Shown: positions 25,275 to 33,413 of the stretch, one piece after another | Layout: each line of letters begins with the position of its first letter | Numbering within the stretch: position 1 is the stretch's first letter | Assembly (NCBI RefSeq): GCF_021245805.1 | Contig: NZ_JAJJNF010000004.1 | Coordinates: 310,001 to 374,000, forward strand | Length of the DNA: 64,000 bases | Source of the DNA: Mangrovimonas futianensis | Lineage (GTDB): Bacteria; Bacteroidota; Bacteroidia; Flavobacteriales; Flavobacteriaceae | Reading direction: 5' to 3' | Notes under the pieces: model-generated | Database searches by the model: none | Seen by the model: only the letters and a program-made list of their open reading frames with translations | What the model was told of the DNA's origin: nothing | Program-made: the position numbers and the translations under genes

Positions 25275-25649
25275 ATGAAAAAAATAATTGTAGTTATTGT
25301 CTTGGTTGTCATTGGTATTGCATCCTATTTCTATGTTTCAAAAAACCATAGGAATATTGCAAAGGAAGAAGCCACCTATCAGTTTACGGCTGACGAGCTA
25401 GCCTCCCAATTTGCTATAAATCCAGATCAGTCTGAATCCAAATACCTTAATCAAGTCATTAAGGTATCAGGAACCATATCTGAAGCAAATGAGCTTGAAT
25501 TAGTTTTGGATCATACCGTTGTCTGCTTGTTCCAAAACACACCAAATTTACCTTCTAAAAATAAAATTCTTACCTTAAAGGGACGCTTTATAGGTTACGA
25601 CAACTTACTGGAACAGTTGAAATTAGATCAATGCATTATTATTAATTAA
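25275..25649 (+). CDS. Membrane-anchored OB-fold protein (tRNA_anti-like)
   Basis: A 124-aa protein with an N-terminal membrane anchor (about 4-20, IIVVIVLVVIGIASYFYV). The rest has the order typical of the OB-fold tRNA_anti-like family of Bacteroidota: TADELASQFAINPDQSESKYL, then VIKVSGTISEAN, VVCLF and ILTLKGRFIGYD. It would face the periplasm. These proteins are often next to the cupredoxin, cytochrome c and YceI genes found here, but their job is not known to me. Confidence 0.75.
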   Translation: MKKIIVVIVLVVIGIASYFYVSKNHRNIAKEEATYQFTADELASQFAINPDQSESKYLNQVIKVSGTISEANELELVLDHTVVCLFQNTPNLPSKNKILTLKGRFIGYDNLLEQLKLDQCIIIN

Positions 25650-25666
25650 CATCAAAACCTTTTATT

Positions 25667-26254
25667 ATGAAACTAAAATTACTTTTCGTTGCCCTATTTG
25701 CTGGAGCTCTGCTCCAAGCACAGACCACTTACAACCTTGACTGGGAAACTGGATTTAACAGTCCTGAAGCTGATTTGACCATTGAAATTGGAGATACCGT
25801 AATATGGACTTGGACGGATGATTTACCTCATACCGTTCAGAACGCCGTTGGGAGCTCAGTAGAAAACTTCAACAGTGGTTTTCTAACAGGTGTGGGACAA
25901 ACGTTTTCATACACTTTTACCGTAGAAGGCGTCAATGATTATATCTGCGGTGTACACTCCAACATGTTTGGAACCATTACAGTTGTTCCCAGTTTAAGTA
26001 TCAAGGAATTTGATCAAACTTCGTTCAGCATTTTACCAAATCCAACCTCTGAAGAAATTCAAATCAATTTGGTAAATCCTATTATCCTTGGAAGCATTCA
26101 GGTTTTTGATCTTCTTGGAAAACAAATGATCGATGAGCCCATTCAAGAATCCAACCAACTTACCATTCCAGTTCAGAGCTGGAAAAAAGGAATTTATCTG
26201 GTTAAAATCAATTCTGGAGAAAATACCGCGATAAAACGTGTTGTAATTAATTAG
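25667..26254 (+). CDS. Secreted cupredoxin (plastocyanin-like) with T9SS sorting tail
   Basis: A 195-aa exported protein. The signal peptide ends near LLQAQ. Residues 22-107 form a cupredoxin with all type-1 copper ligands visible: H55 in LPHTV, and C94, H97 and M100 in YICGVHSNM. The C-terminal 80 residues are a type IX secretion sorting domain (FSILPNPTSEEIQINL to GIYLVKINSG), so the protein should be placed on the cell surface or released. It probably carries single electrons or binds copper. Its neighbours include a cytochrome c lipoprotein, which fits an extracytoplasmic redox role. Confidence 0.88.
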   Translation: MKLKLLFVALFAGALLQAQTTYNLDWETGFNSPEADLTIEIGDTVIWTWTDDLPHTVQNAVGSSVENFNSGFLTGVGQTFSYTFTVEGVNDYICGVHSNMFGTITVVPSLSIKEFDQTSFSILPNPTSEEIQINLVNPIILGSIQVFDLLGKQMIDEPIQESNQLTIPVQSWKKGIYLVKINSGENTAIKRVVIN

Positions 26255-26268
26255 AAGAACTTTTCAAT

Positions 26269-26296
26269 CTGCTTTCAGGAAGATTCCTGAAAGCAG
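26269..26296 (+). other. Perfect intercistronic inverted repeat
   Basis: CTGCTTTCAGGAA (26269-26281) and its exact complement (26284-26296) are separated by two bases. It lies between the cupredoxin gene and the beta-barrel gene, 15 bp before the ATG. No T run follows, so it could protect or cleave the mRNA, or limit translation of the next gene. Confidence 0.5.
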
Positions 26297-26310
26297 TTAA
26301 AAATGACCAT

Positions 26311-27165
26311 ATGAGATTATTTTGTTTTTTTCTTTTGTTATTCCCTTTAGCTATATTTTCTCAGGAAGAAGATGATTTATTAAGTGAAATCGATACCTCC
26401 ATTGACTCAAATCAAGTGGTTCAAGCCACTTTTAAAGGACTAAAAATTGTCAACTTTGAATCCACCAAATTGGTAGCTAAAAATGAATTGACTCTAGTTG
26501 TCGCCCATAGATTTGGGAGCATTAAAAATGGTTTTGACACCTTTTTTGGATTGGATGATGCCGTAACCAGATTAAATTTCATTTATGGTATCTCTGACGC
26601 ATTCAACATCAGCGTTTCCAGAAGCTCTTATCAAAAAATATATGAAGGTGCCATTAAGTATCGATTACTGCAACAGGAAACCGAAGGATTTCCGTTTACT
26701 ATAGTGGGATACCAATCTATACTGGTCAATACCTCTTTAGAAAAAGACAACCTCCCAAAATTAGAGTTTAAGCATCGTTTAGGTTATACTGTTCAATGTT
26801 TGATTGCTCGAAAAATGAACAAAAATCTCTCTTTAGAAATTGCCCCTACATTTTTTCATGACAATTATGTAGTTGTCAATAATCAAGACAACTCCCAGTT
26901 TGCTTTGGGATTTGGAGGACGGTACAAGTTGGGTAACCGGTGGTCTTTAAACATGGACTATGGCTGGCATATGAATAGAGCAGATAATTCACCTTTTAAA
27001 AACCCGCTTTCTATTGGAATTGATTTGGAAACGGGCGGACATGTTTTCCAGATGCATTTTACCAATGCCCAACCCATGAACACCAACATGTTTTTAGGGC
27101 AAGCTACTGGTGACTGGAGCGATGGTGATATTTATTTCGGATTTAATCTTAGTAGGGTATTTTAA
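26311..27165 (+). CDS. DUF5777-type outer-membrane beta-barrel protein
   Basis: A 284-aa protein with a signal peptide ending near AIFSQ, a short acidic segment, then alternating strands (LTLVVAHRFGSIKNGFDTFFGLD, in parts; FALGFGGRYKLG) and a C-terminal aromatic residue (FNLSRVF). This matches my memory of the DUF5777 family, barrel proteins that co-occur with cytochrome c and YceI genes in Bacteroidota. It may be a pore or scaffold for the redox proteins around it (inference). Confidence 0.75.
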   Translation: MRLFCFFLLLFPLAIFSQEEDDLLSEIDTSIDSNQVVQATFKGLKIVNFESTKLVAKNELTLVVAHRFGSIKNGFDTFFGLDDAVTRLNFIYGISDAFNISVSRSSYQKIYEGAIKYRLLQQETEGFPFTIVGYQSILVNTSLEKDNLPKLEFKHRLGYTVQCLIARKMNKNLSLEIAPTFFHDNYVVVNNQDNSQFALGFGGRYKLGNRWSLNMDYGWHMNRADNSPFKNPLSIGIDLETGGHVFQMHFTNAQPMNTNMFLGQATGDWSDGDIYFGFNLSRVF

Positions 27166-27179
27166 ATAAAAAGAAAACT

Positions 27180-27542
27180 ATGAAAAATGTATTTCCACTT
27201 TTACTCCTTATGGTGTGTATTCTTTCCTGTACAAATGCAAGTGAAGAAGACCTCATAGACCATACACCCATAGACGAATCAGAAACCATTACCTATAACA
27301 ACCACATAAAAACCATTATTGATTCTAACTGCATTAGCTGTCATGGCGCACCCCCTATTAATGGCACTTCGCTATCACTGACTACTTATCCACAAGTAAA
27401 ATCAGCGGTTGAAAACAACAATCTGATAGGAAGAATATCTTCCCAAGATCCTAGTTTTTTGATGCCATTAGGAGGTCAACGCTTACCTCAAAATTTGATA
27501 GACTTGGTTATTGCCTGGGAAGACGATGGTTTAATTGAATAA
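27180..27542 (+). CDS. Cytochrome c-type lipoprotein
   Basis: A 120-aa predicted lipoprotein (ILSC, cysteine at residue 17). It has one heme-binding motif CISCH (C51, C54, H55) and a likely second axial ligand M95 in FLMPLGG. Spacing fits a small class I-type cytochrome c attached by lipid to a membrane and facing the periplasm or cell surface. It lies 14 bp after the beta-barrel gene and 12 bp before the YceI gene. Electron partner could be the cupredoxin in the same cluster. Confidence 0.85.
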   Translation: MKNVFPLLLLMVCILSCTNASEEDLIDHTPIDESETITYNNHIKTIIDSNCISCHGAPPINGTSLSLTTYPQVKSAVENNNLIGRISSQDPSFLMPLGGQRLPQNLIDLVIAWEDDGLIE

Positions 27543-27554
27543 AAACAAATCGTT

Positions 27555-28097
27555 ATGAAAAAGCTCATTTTATTAGTCGTATTGGTCTCATTACAAACTT
27601 TGGGGCAAAACAAGTATTTAACCAAGACAGGATATTTAAAATTTGAAGCCTCGGTTCCTTCCTTTGAGGAAGTAAAAGCCGAAAACAAAGCAGTTACTGC
27701 TATTCTAAATACTGAAAATGGCGAGTTTGCTGCCTTGGCATTGGTGAAAGGTTTTCGTTTTAAAAATGCGTTGATGGAAGAACATTTTAATGAAAATTAT
27801 GCCGAGCCTGAAACCTATCCAAAAGCAACTTTCAAGGGTAGTTTTAAAAATTTTTCTGTGGATGATTTAAATAGTAACAAATCGTGGACCATCACAGGTG
27901 AGTTAAATTTTCACGGAAAAACCAAAACTTTAGAAGGAGTCGCTGTTCAGATCACGCAAAAAGGGGAGCAATTGATTCTTTCGGGAACATTTGAGGTGCG
28001 CTCATCAGACTTTAATATTGACATACCAAAAATTGTAAGAAATAAGGTTTCAGAAACTGTTGAGGTTTATTTTCTTTTCGAACTCACCAAAAAATAA
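27555..28097 (+). CDS. YceI family periplasmic protein
   Basis: A 180-aa exported protein with a signal peptide ending near QTLGQ. The body has the YceI lipocalin-like pattern (TGYLKFEASVPSFEEVKAEN, in order; ATFKGSF; WTITGELNFHGKTKTLEGV; SDFNIDIPKI). The family binds isoprenoid-like lipids. Last gene of the plus-strand cluster. Its stop codon directly abuts the stop of the converging polymerase gene at 28098, with no terminator visible. Confidence 0.88.
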   Translation: MKKLILLVVLVSLQTLGQNKYLTKTGYLKFEASVPSFEEVKAENKAVTAILNTENGEFAALALVKGFRFKNALMEEHFNENYAEPETYPKATFKGSFKNFSVDDLNSNKSWTITGELNFHGKTKTLEGVAVQITQKGEQLILSGTFEVRSSDFNIDIPKIVRNKVSETVEVYFLFELTKK

Positions 28098-31067
28098 CTA
28101 TTTAACAGGTTCCGCCATTCGCGGGTCTGGTTTCAAGGCCAATTTTCTGCTTCTTATGACTTCAATGCTACAAAACCCAAAGTCCTCAACGACTTTTCCG
28201 AAGCATTCATAAACACCAATACCATGAATGGGATATTGATCTACCGTATCATGAAAATGAACCGTATCAAAATAATGCCCCTCAACATCAACAAAAGTGC
28301 AAAAGCGCATCACCTTACCATTTGATGCTTTATGGAATCTTGTGTTGACCAATTTCCCATAGAGCAAAACGGGCTTATTTAAAAACATTTCCATATCACG
28401 AGCCTTAACATGTGGTTTTAAAGGCTCTTGTATTAAATCAAAATAGTCACACAAAGGAAAATCCAACAGTTCCATCTGGTCATAGGCATCTTCAATCCAC
28501 GTTGTTTGAAGTTGAGGCAAAGAAAAATGTTTTTGTGGCGCTACAAACAAAGCCTTTTGAGCTGATCTAGATTTAGTTGCATTCAACTTAAAAATAGCCT
28601 GCCAAAGCAATTCTTTTTTTGAAACCCCCATAAACCGAAAAGCATCAATGCGTATTAAAATTGTTAATTGCTCAATCCCAATAACCACGCGATCCACAAA
28701 GTCATCCAAAGACTTAAAAACTCCATTTAATTGGCGTTCACTAAGCAGTCTCTGAATGGTAAAGCTCTCTAGGTTTTTTAAATTCCCAAATCCTAAAAAA
28801 AGATGCTTCCCCTTAATAATATTTGGATGATCACTCGTATTAATACAAGGAGCTTCAACAATTCCCCCCAACATTTTTGCCTCATGAATGTAGTGTTCCT
28901 TGCTATAAAATCCGCCACCATTGTTCAACACGGCCACCATGAATTCCAACGGAAAATAGCATTTTAAATACAAGCTTTGATAGCTTTCAACCGCATAAGA
29001 CGCCGAGTGACCTTTTGCAAAAGCATAGCCTGCAAAGCTTTTGATCTGCTCCCAAACCTCAAAAATGAGAGTGTCTTCATAGCCTCTTTCCCGGCAATTA
29101 GCAATAAACTTTTGTTCAACAGCAGTAAACTCTGCCCTTGACCTAAACTTACCACTCATACCCCTCCTTAACACATCGGCCTCTCCCAAATTTAGTCCTG
29201 CAAACAAATGGGCTACCTTGAGCACATCTTCTTGATAGACCATTACCCCATATGTTTCTGGCATAATATCCAATAAAACAGGGTGCGCTTGCTTTCTCAA
29301 TTCGGGATGCCTCTGCCGTTTTATATATTCATGCTTCATGCCAGAACCAGAAACCCCAGGTCGAATGATAGAACTAGCAGCTACCAATCCCAAATAATCT
29401 TGAGTTTCCAGCTTTCTCATAAGCCCTCGCATTGCAGGAGACTCTACATAATAAGCGCCGGTTGCCCTTCCTTCCTTAAGCAGCGTATTTACCTGAACGT
29501 CTTTCTTAAACTTTTCAACCTCTGTAATATCTATTGGTGGTAACTCAGGTCTGTTATACCTAATAATTTCTAAGGTATCTTGAATTTTGGCCAGCCCTCT
29601 CTGACCTAAAATATCAAACTTAAACATCCCAGTATCTTCAGCAATGATCATATCAAATTGCACCGTAGGAAACCCCTTGGGCGGCATATCTGTAGCCGAA
29701 AAATAATGAATAGGCTTATCTAAAATCAAAATACCACAAGAGTGTACACTCAAATGATTTGGAAAACCTTTAATGAGTTCCCCATATTTAATTACCAAGT
29801 TCCCCAACTCATCCAATTCTCTTTTCTCATATTTACCAACACTTATTTTATCGATTTCTTCTTTAGGCATTCCAAACACCTTCCCTAGTTCCCTTACTAC
29901 CGCACGATATTTAAATGTATTGTAGGTTGCCAATAAGGCTACATGTTCAAACCGATCAAAAATATATTGGGTCACATCATCCCGATCCTTCCATGAAAAA
30001 TCAATATCAAAATCTGGAGGCGAGACCCGATAAGGATTAATGAATCGTTCGAAGTATAAATCCAGTTCAATGGGATCTACATCGGTTATCCCAATAATAT
30101 AAGCTACAATACTATTGGCGCCACTTCCCCTACCCACATGTACATATCCCTTTTGTTTGGAATGATGGACAATGTCATAATTAATCAAGAAATAGGATAC
30201 AAAATCCATCTCCTTGATAGTTTTAAGCTCTTTAGCCAATCTATCCATCACCTGTTTGGACGGATTGGCATATCGCTTAGATATATGATCTACACACAAT
30301 TGCTCCAACATGGCATAATCTGCTTCTTTAGAAGTAGAATACACACTTTGGTTTTGGGTAATGCGTTCCCCATCAAAAGCAAATTCAATGGAACATGCTT
30401 CTAACAAAATCCTAGTGTTTTCAATAATATGTGGATGCCATTGAAAAGCTTGCTCTAGCTCCCCTACTGGAATCATCACGTCTTGCTCACTACATTCTTC
30501 AGATTTGGGTAGTTTACTCAACAATGTATTGTTATCTATAGCTCTCAATAAACGATGCGCATTAAAATCGCGCTTGCTCCTCACCGTAACTTGTTGCTGT
30601 ATCACCAACTTGTCTAGGTACTCTTTATAAATGGTAAAGGGAAGCTTTCTCAAATCACGTATAGAAACCCCTATAAACTCATAATCTTTAAACTGTTTCT
30701 TTTCCAATTGCATGACTTGCTCAAAAGGATACACCACAAAAGCCTGCTCAAAATGAGGTGTTGTTTTTGGCAACGTTTTTTTTTGATGTGAATGATGGGA
30801 CAAGAACCTGTTTAATTCATAAAATCCGTCATTATTTTTAGCCAATCCCACAAATCTCTGCTCTGCTCCATCCCTAAAATCAATTCCTAAAACAGGTTTA
30901 ATTCCCAAGGATTTTGACTTCCTAACAAAATTCAAACAGGCAGAGGTGTTATTAATATCTGTAAGCGCCAAACAAGACACCTCATTCTTTTGGGCCAATT
31001 CCAAGAGATCTACTTCAGAAAAAGTCCCAAACCTTAAAGAATAATATGTATGGCAATTCAAATACAT
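28098..31067 (-). CDS. dnaE2: DnaE2-like error-prone DNA polymerase III alpha subunit
   Basis: A 989-aa C-family polymerase, shorter than replicative DnaE (about 1,160). The N-terminal PHP domain (about 1-200) starts NCHTYYSLRFGT, but the next motif is LALTDINN, with Ile where metal-binding His is usual, so proofreading nuclease activity is doubtful. The palm has the catalytic aspartates D352 and D354 in PPDFDIDF. C-terminal helix-hairpin-helix and OB parts follow (VKARDMEMFLNKPVLLYGKL, in parts). It is co-translated with the Y-family polymerase (TAATG overlap) and divergent from a LexA-like repressor, the layout of damage-induced mutagenesis cassettes. I infer translesion synthesis. Confidence 0.85.
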   Translation of the reverse strand: MYLNCHTYYSLRFGTFSEVDLLELAQKNEVSCLALTDINNTSACLNFVRKSKSLGIKPVLGIDFRDGAEQRFVGLAKNNDGFYELNRFLSHHSHQKKTLPKTTPHFEQAFVVYPFEQVMQLEKKQFKDYEFIGVSIRDLRKLPFTIYKEYLDKLVIQQQVTVRSKRDFNAHRLLRAIDNNTLLSKLPKSEECSEQDVMIPVGELEQAFQWHPHIIENTRILLEACSIEFAFDGERITQNQSVYSTSKEADYAMLEQLCVDHISKRYANPSKQVMDRLAKELKTIKEMDFVSYFLINYDIVHHSKQKGYVHVGRGSGANSIVAYIIGITDVDPIELDLYFERFINPYRVSPPDFDIDFSWKDRDDVTQYIFDRFEHVALLATYNTFKYRAVVRELGKVFGMPKEEIDKISVGKYEKRELDELGNLVIKYGELIKGFPNHLSVHSCGILILDKPIHYFSATDMPPKGFPTVQFDMIIAEDTGMFKFDILGQRGLAKIQDTLEIIRYNRPELPPIDITEVEKFKKDVQVNTLLKEGRATGAYYVESPAMRGLMRKLETQDYLGLVAASSIIRPGVSGSGMKHEYIKRQRHPELRKQAHPVLLDIMPETYGVMVYQEDVLKVAHLFAGLNLGEADVLRRGMSGKFRSRAEFTAVEQKFIANCRERGYEDTLIFEVWEQIKSFAGYAFAKGHSASYAVESYQSLYLKCYFPLEFMVAVLNNGGGFYSKEHYIHEAKMLGGIVEAPCINTSDHPNIIKGKHLFLGFGNLKNLESFTIQRLLSERQLNGVFKSLDDFVDRVVIGIEQLTILIRIDAFRFMGVSKKELLWQAIFKLNATKSRSAQKALFVAPQKHFSLPQLQTTWIEDAYDQMELLDFPLCDYFDLIQEPLKPHVKARDMEMFLNKPVLLYGKLVNTRFHKASNGKVMRFCTFVDVEGHYFDTVHFHDTVDQYPIHGIGVYECFGKVVEDFGFCSIEVIRSRKLALKPDPRMAEPVK

Positions 31068-32281
31068 TATTGATTTCTATGTGCTAAAACAATGGGCGGC
31101 TCCCCATTAAAAGGATTGTGAAATCTCCCTATGGTTTTAGCTCCCATAGCTGCAGCCTTTTGGACACTCATCTCCCCAAATCGCAACCGAATATGATCCA
31201 TGGCATTATACAGACGTAGCATTTCCTCAGTATCATCAAACAAATTGATTTGATAGTTACCACTCACCAAATCACTAAACTTAACCCCGACCAAACGAAT
31301 CAACAACCGCCTTTCATATAGCTTTTCAAACAGCTCCAATATTTTAGGAACAATTACATGATCTGCACTCGTGTATGGAATCTTGATTTGCTTGGTATAG
31401 GTGTTAAAATCAGAATATCTAATTTTAACCGAGATACAAGAAGTCAACTTGTTGCCACGTCTCAATTGAAAAGCCAGATTCTCTGCCATAGCAAAGATGG
31501 TCGTTCGTAGTTTTACCATATCAATGGTATCTTTATTAAAAGTGCGTTCTGTTGAAATGGATTTCCTTTCATAATATGGAACAAGCGGTGTGTTATCAAT
31601 ACCATGGGCACGTTTCCAAATAGTGGCTCCATTTTTACCTAAGACACTCACCATCATTTCCAACGGCATTTGCTGTACCGTTTGTACCCTATCTACCCCC
31701 AGATTTCTTAAAACCTGATACGTCTTTTCACCTACAGAGGGAATTTTTCTGATAGAAAGCGGTGCCAAAAAGGATTTTTCAAAGCCCATATCTATTCGCA
31801 ATTGATTGTTGGGCTTCGCTTCTCCTGTAGCCACTTTTGAAACCACCTTATTACCGGAAAGACCAAAAGAAATAGGCAATCCTGTTTCCTTGATTATCTT
31901 CTGTCTAAGTTCAGAAGCATATCTATAGCTCCCAAAGAATTTATCCATGCCACTCAAGTCTGCATAAAACTCATCGATACTCGATTTTTCAAAAACAGGA
32001 ACCTGCTCCTTGATGATCTCTGTCACAGCCTGTGAATGCTTCGTATAAATAGAAGCATTTCCTCTTATGACTACTGCCTCTGGACACAACCTTCTAGCCA
32101 CTTTCATAGACATTCCAGAGTGTACCCCAAAAGGCCTCGTTTCATAACTACAGGCCGCCACCACACCTCTGTCGCCCGTACCCCCTACAATGAGAGGTCG
32201 CTTCTGCAACCGACTATCAATTAAGCGTTCGCAAGAGACAAAAAACGTGTCTAAATCCAGATGTAAAATTTGCTGATTCAT
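31067..32281 (-). CDS. Y-family DNA polymerase (DinB/ImuB/UmuC-like)
   Basis: A 404-aa translesion polymerase. Catalytic metal ligands are intact: D9 in LHLDLDTFF, and the D-E pair in SSIDEFYADLSG. Thumb and little-finger regions follow (SIRKIPSVGEKTYQVL, STERTFNKDT). Because the active site is complete it should be an active polymerase, unlike classical ImuB. It is transcribed from a perfect -7 element just 6 nt before its ATG and overlaps dnaE2 by one base. The large palindrome upstream lies over its promoter, implying repression by the divergent S24 protein. Confidence 0.9.
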   Translation of the reverse strand: MNQQILHLDLDTFFVSCERLIDSRLQKRPLIVGGTGDRGVVAACSYETRPFGVHSGMSMKVARRLCPEAVVIRGNASIYTKHSQAVTEIIKEQVPVFEKSSIDEFYADLSGMDKFFGSYRYASELRQKIIKETGLPISFGLSGNKVVSKVATGEAKPNNQLRIDMGFEKSFLAPLSIRKIPSVGEKTYQVLRNLGVDRVQTVQQMPLEMMVSVLGKNGATIWKRAHGIDNTPLVPYYERKSISTERTFNKDTIDMVKLRTTIFAMAENLAFQLRRGNKLTSCISVKIRYSDFNTYTKQIKIPYTSADHVIVPKILELFEKLYERRLLIRLVGVKFSDLVSGNYQINLFDDTEEMLRLYNAMDHIRLRFGEMSVQKAAAMGAKTIGRFHNPFNGEPPIVLAHRNQ

Positions 32282-32287
32282 AGACTA

Positions 32288-32295
32288 CAAAATTA
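32288..32295 (-). promoter_or_regulatory. -7 element of Y-family polymerase gene, near-leaderless
   Basis: Minus strand TAATTTTG, full match to TAnnTTTG. Six bases separate it from the ATG at 32281. Confidence 0.6.
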
Positions 32296-32332
32296 GCTAC
32301 ATTTTTAAGCAATTATTGCTTATATTTGTAGC
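32296..32332. promoter_or_regulatory. Nested palindromic operator of the mutagenesis cassette
   Basis: AAGCAATTATTGCTT (32307-32321) is a perfect palindrome centred on 32314. Around it GCTACA (32296-32301) and TGTAGC (32327-32332) form a second pair with exactly the same centre. It overlaps the -7 element of the repressor gene and abuts that of the polymerase gene, so one bound repressor could silence both. Confidence 0.65.
32321..32328 (+). promoter_or_regulatory. -7 element of S24 repressor gene, near-leaderless
   Basis: TATATTTG, full match to TAnnTTTG, inside the palindrome. Six bases separate it from the ATG at 32335. Confidence 0.6.
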
Positions 32333-32334
32333 AA

Positions 32335-33108
32335 ATGAAATACATCACAAAAAATATTCGTCACTTAAGAAACTTAAAAGGAATCACCCAAGAAGCCTTT
32401 GCCGAAGACTTAAAAGTGCCAAGGTCACGAATAAGTTCTTATGAAGAAGGAAGGTCCATTCCTAATGTGGATATGTTGATCAAACTCTCAGATTATTTTA
32501 AAATTCCTATTGACATTCTCATTAAAAAAGACCTTACCAAAGCTAAGGACACCTCCTTTATAGAAGTGGGCAACAAACGGATTCTATTCCCGATAACTGT
32601 CGATGAAACCAATGAAAACCTTATTGAAATTGTTCCCACAAAAGCCTCTGCAGGCTATCTGGCCGGGTATGATGACCCAGAGTATATTGAGCAATTAGAC
32701 AAAATAAAACTGCCCTTTCTACCCACTGGGAAACACCGCGCATTTCCTATAAAAGGAGACTCTATGCTCCCCATGAAAGATGGTGCTTATGTGGTAGGAA
32801 AATTTATTGAAGATCGAAGTGACATCACCAATGGAAAGACCTATGTATTGCTGACCCTTAATGATGGGATGGTATACAAAAGAGTATTTAACCAAATTGA
32901 ATCACAGAATAATCTGCTTTTAGTTTCAGACAACCCTCATTACGAACCTTATACGGTCCCTATTGATGAAGTATTGGAATTATGGGAATTTACTTGTAGC
33001 ATCAACACCCAGGAGTACAATGAGGAAGAACTAAAAATAAGCAGTATTATAAACCTATTTCAGTCTTTGGGAGTTGAATTGCAAGCCCTAAAGAAAGTGG
33101 TTAAATAA
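32335..33108 (+). CDS. LexA-like XRE-family repressor with S24 self-cleavage domain
   Basis: A 257-aa transcription factor. The helix-turn-helix is at about 5-60 (LRNLKGITQEAFAEDLKVPR). The S24 peptidase part has a probable cleavage bond A106-G107 in KASAGYLAGY, catalytic S143 in KGDSMLP and catalytic K182 in VYKRVF. By analogy with LexA, RecA filaments on damaged DNA would trigger self-cleavage and release the divergent polymerase genes. The palindrome between the genes is the likely operator, which also gives autoregulation. The last 40 residues are outside the usual fold. Confidence 0.9.
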   Translation: MKYITKNIRHLRNLKGITQEAFAEDLKVPRSRISSYEEGRSIPNVDMLIKLSDYFKIPIDILIKKDLTKAKDTSFIEVGNKRILFPITVDETNENLIEIVPTKASAGYLAGYDDPEYIEQLDKIKLPFLPTGKHRAFPIKGDSMLPMKDGAYVVGKFIEDRSDITNGKTYVLLTLNDGMVYKRVFNQIESQNNLLLVSDNPHYEPYTVPIDEVLELWEFTCSINTQEYNEEELKISSIINLFQSLGVELQALKKVVK

Positions 33109-33147
33109 AATCAATCTCCAGCTAGTATTTACCATCCAATTAAGCAT

Positions 33148-33178
33148 AAAAAAAGTCCTTACAAATATTTGTAAGGAC
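33148..33178 (-). terminator. Terminator of tRNA-Leu transcript
   Basis: Read on the minus strand: stem GTCCTTACAAAT / ATTTGTAAGGAC (33155-33178), then seven T (33154-33148). It lies just past the 3' end of the tRNA. Confidence 0.8.
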
Positions 33179-33184
33179 CTTACG

Positions 33185-33268
33185 TACTTGAGGTGGGAAT
33201 CGAACCCACACTCCGAAACCGGAACTGGATTTTGAATCCAGCGCGTCTACCAATTCCGCCACTCAAGC
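33185..33268 (-). tRNA. tRNA-Leu (anticodon CAA)
   Basis: An 84-nt class II tRNA. The acceptor stem GCTTGAG pairs with CTCAAGT, discriminator A. The D region has GGCGGAATTGGTAGACGC, the anticodon stem is CTGGA/TCCAG with loop TTCAAAA giving anticodon CAA, a long variable arm follows, and the T loop is GGTTCGATTCC. The CCA end is not encoded. It has its own promoter and terminator. Confidence 0.95.
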
Positions 33269-33280
33269 AATTTTGGACTG

Positions 33281-33288
33281 CAAAAGTA
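33281..33288 (-). promoter_or_regulatory. -7 element of tRNA-Leu
   Basis: Minus strand TACTTTTG, full match to TAnnTTTG, 12 nt before the mature tRNA 5' end. Confidence 0.55.
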
Positions 33289-33354
33289 AAAAATAAATTT
33301 ATACCAACAATCAAAAATTACAGCTTTTATTGTTTTTCTGTTGAAATAAATTCA

Positions 33355-33362
33355 TAAATTTG
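33355..33362 (+). promoter_or_regulatory. -7 element of prs
   Basis: TAAATTTG, full match to TAnnTTTG; a TTG at 33330-33332, 22 bp upstream, fits the -33 element. Leader of about 46 nt before prs. Confidence 0.55.
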
Positions 33363-33413
33363 CACCTCGTTTAAAGAAACCGTATTAAATAGTTACTAAA
33401 CAACCTATTAACC

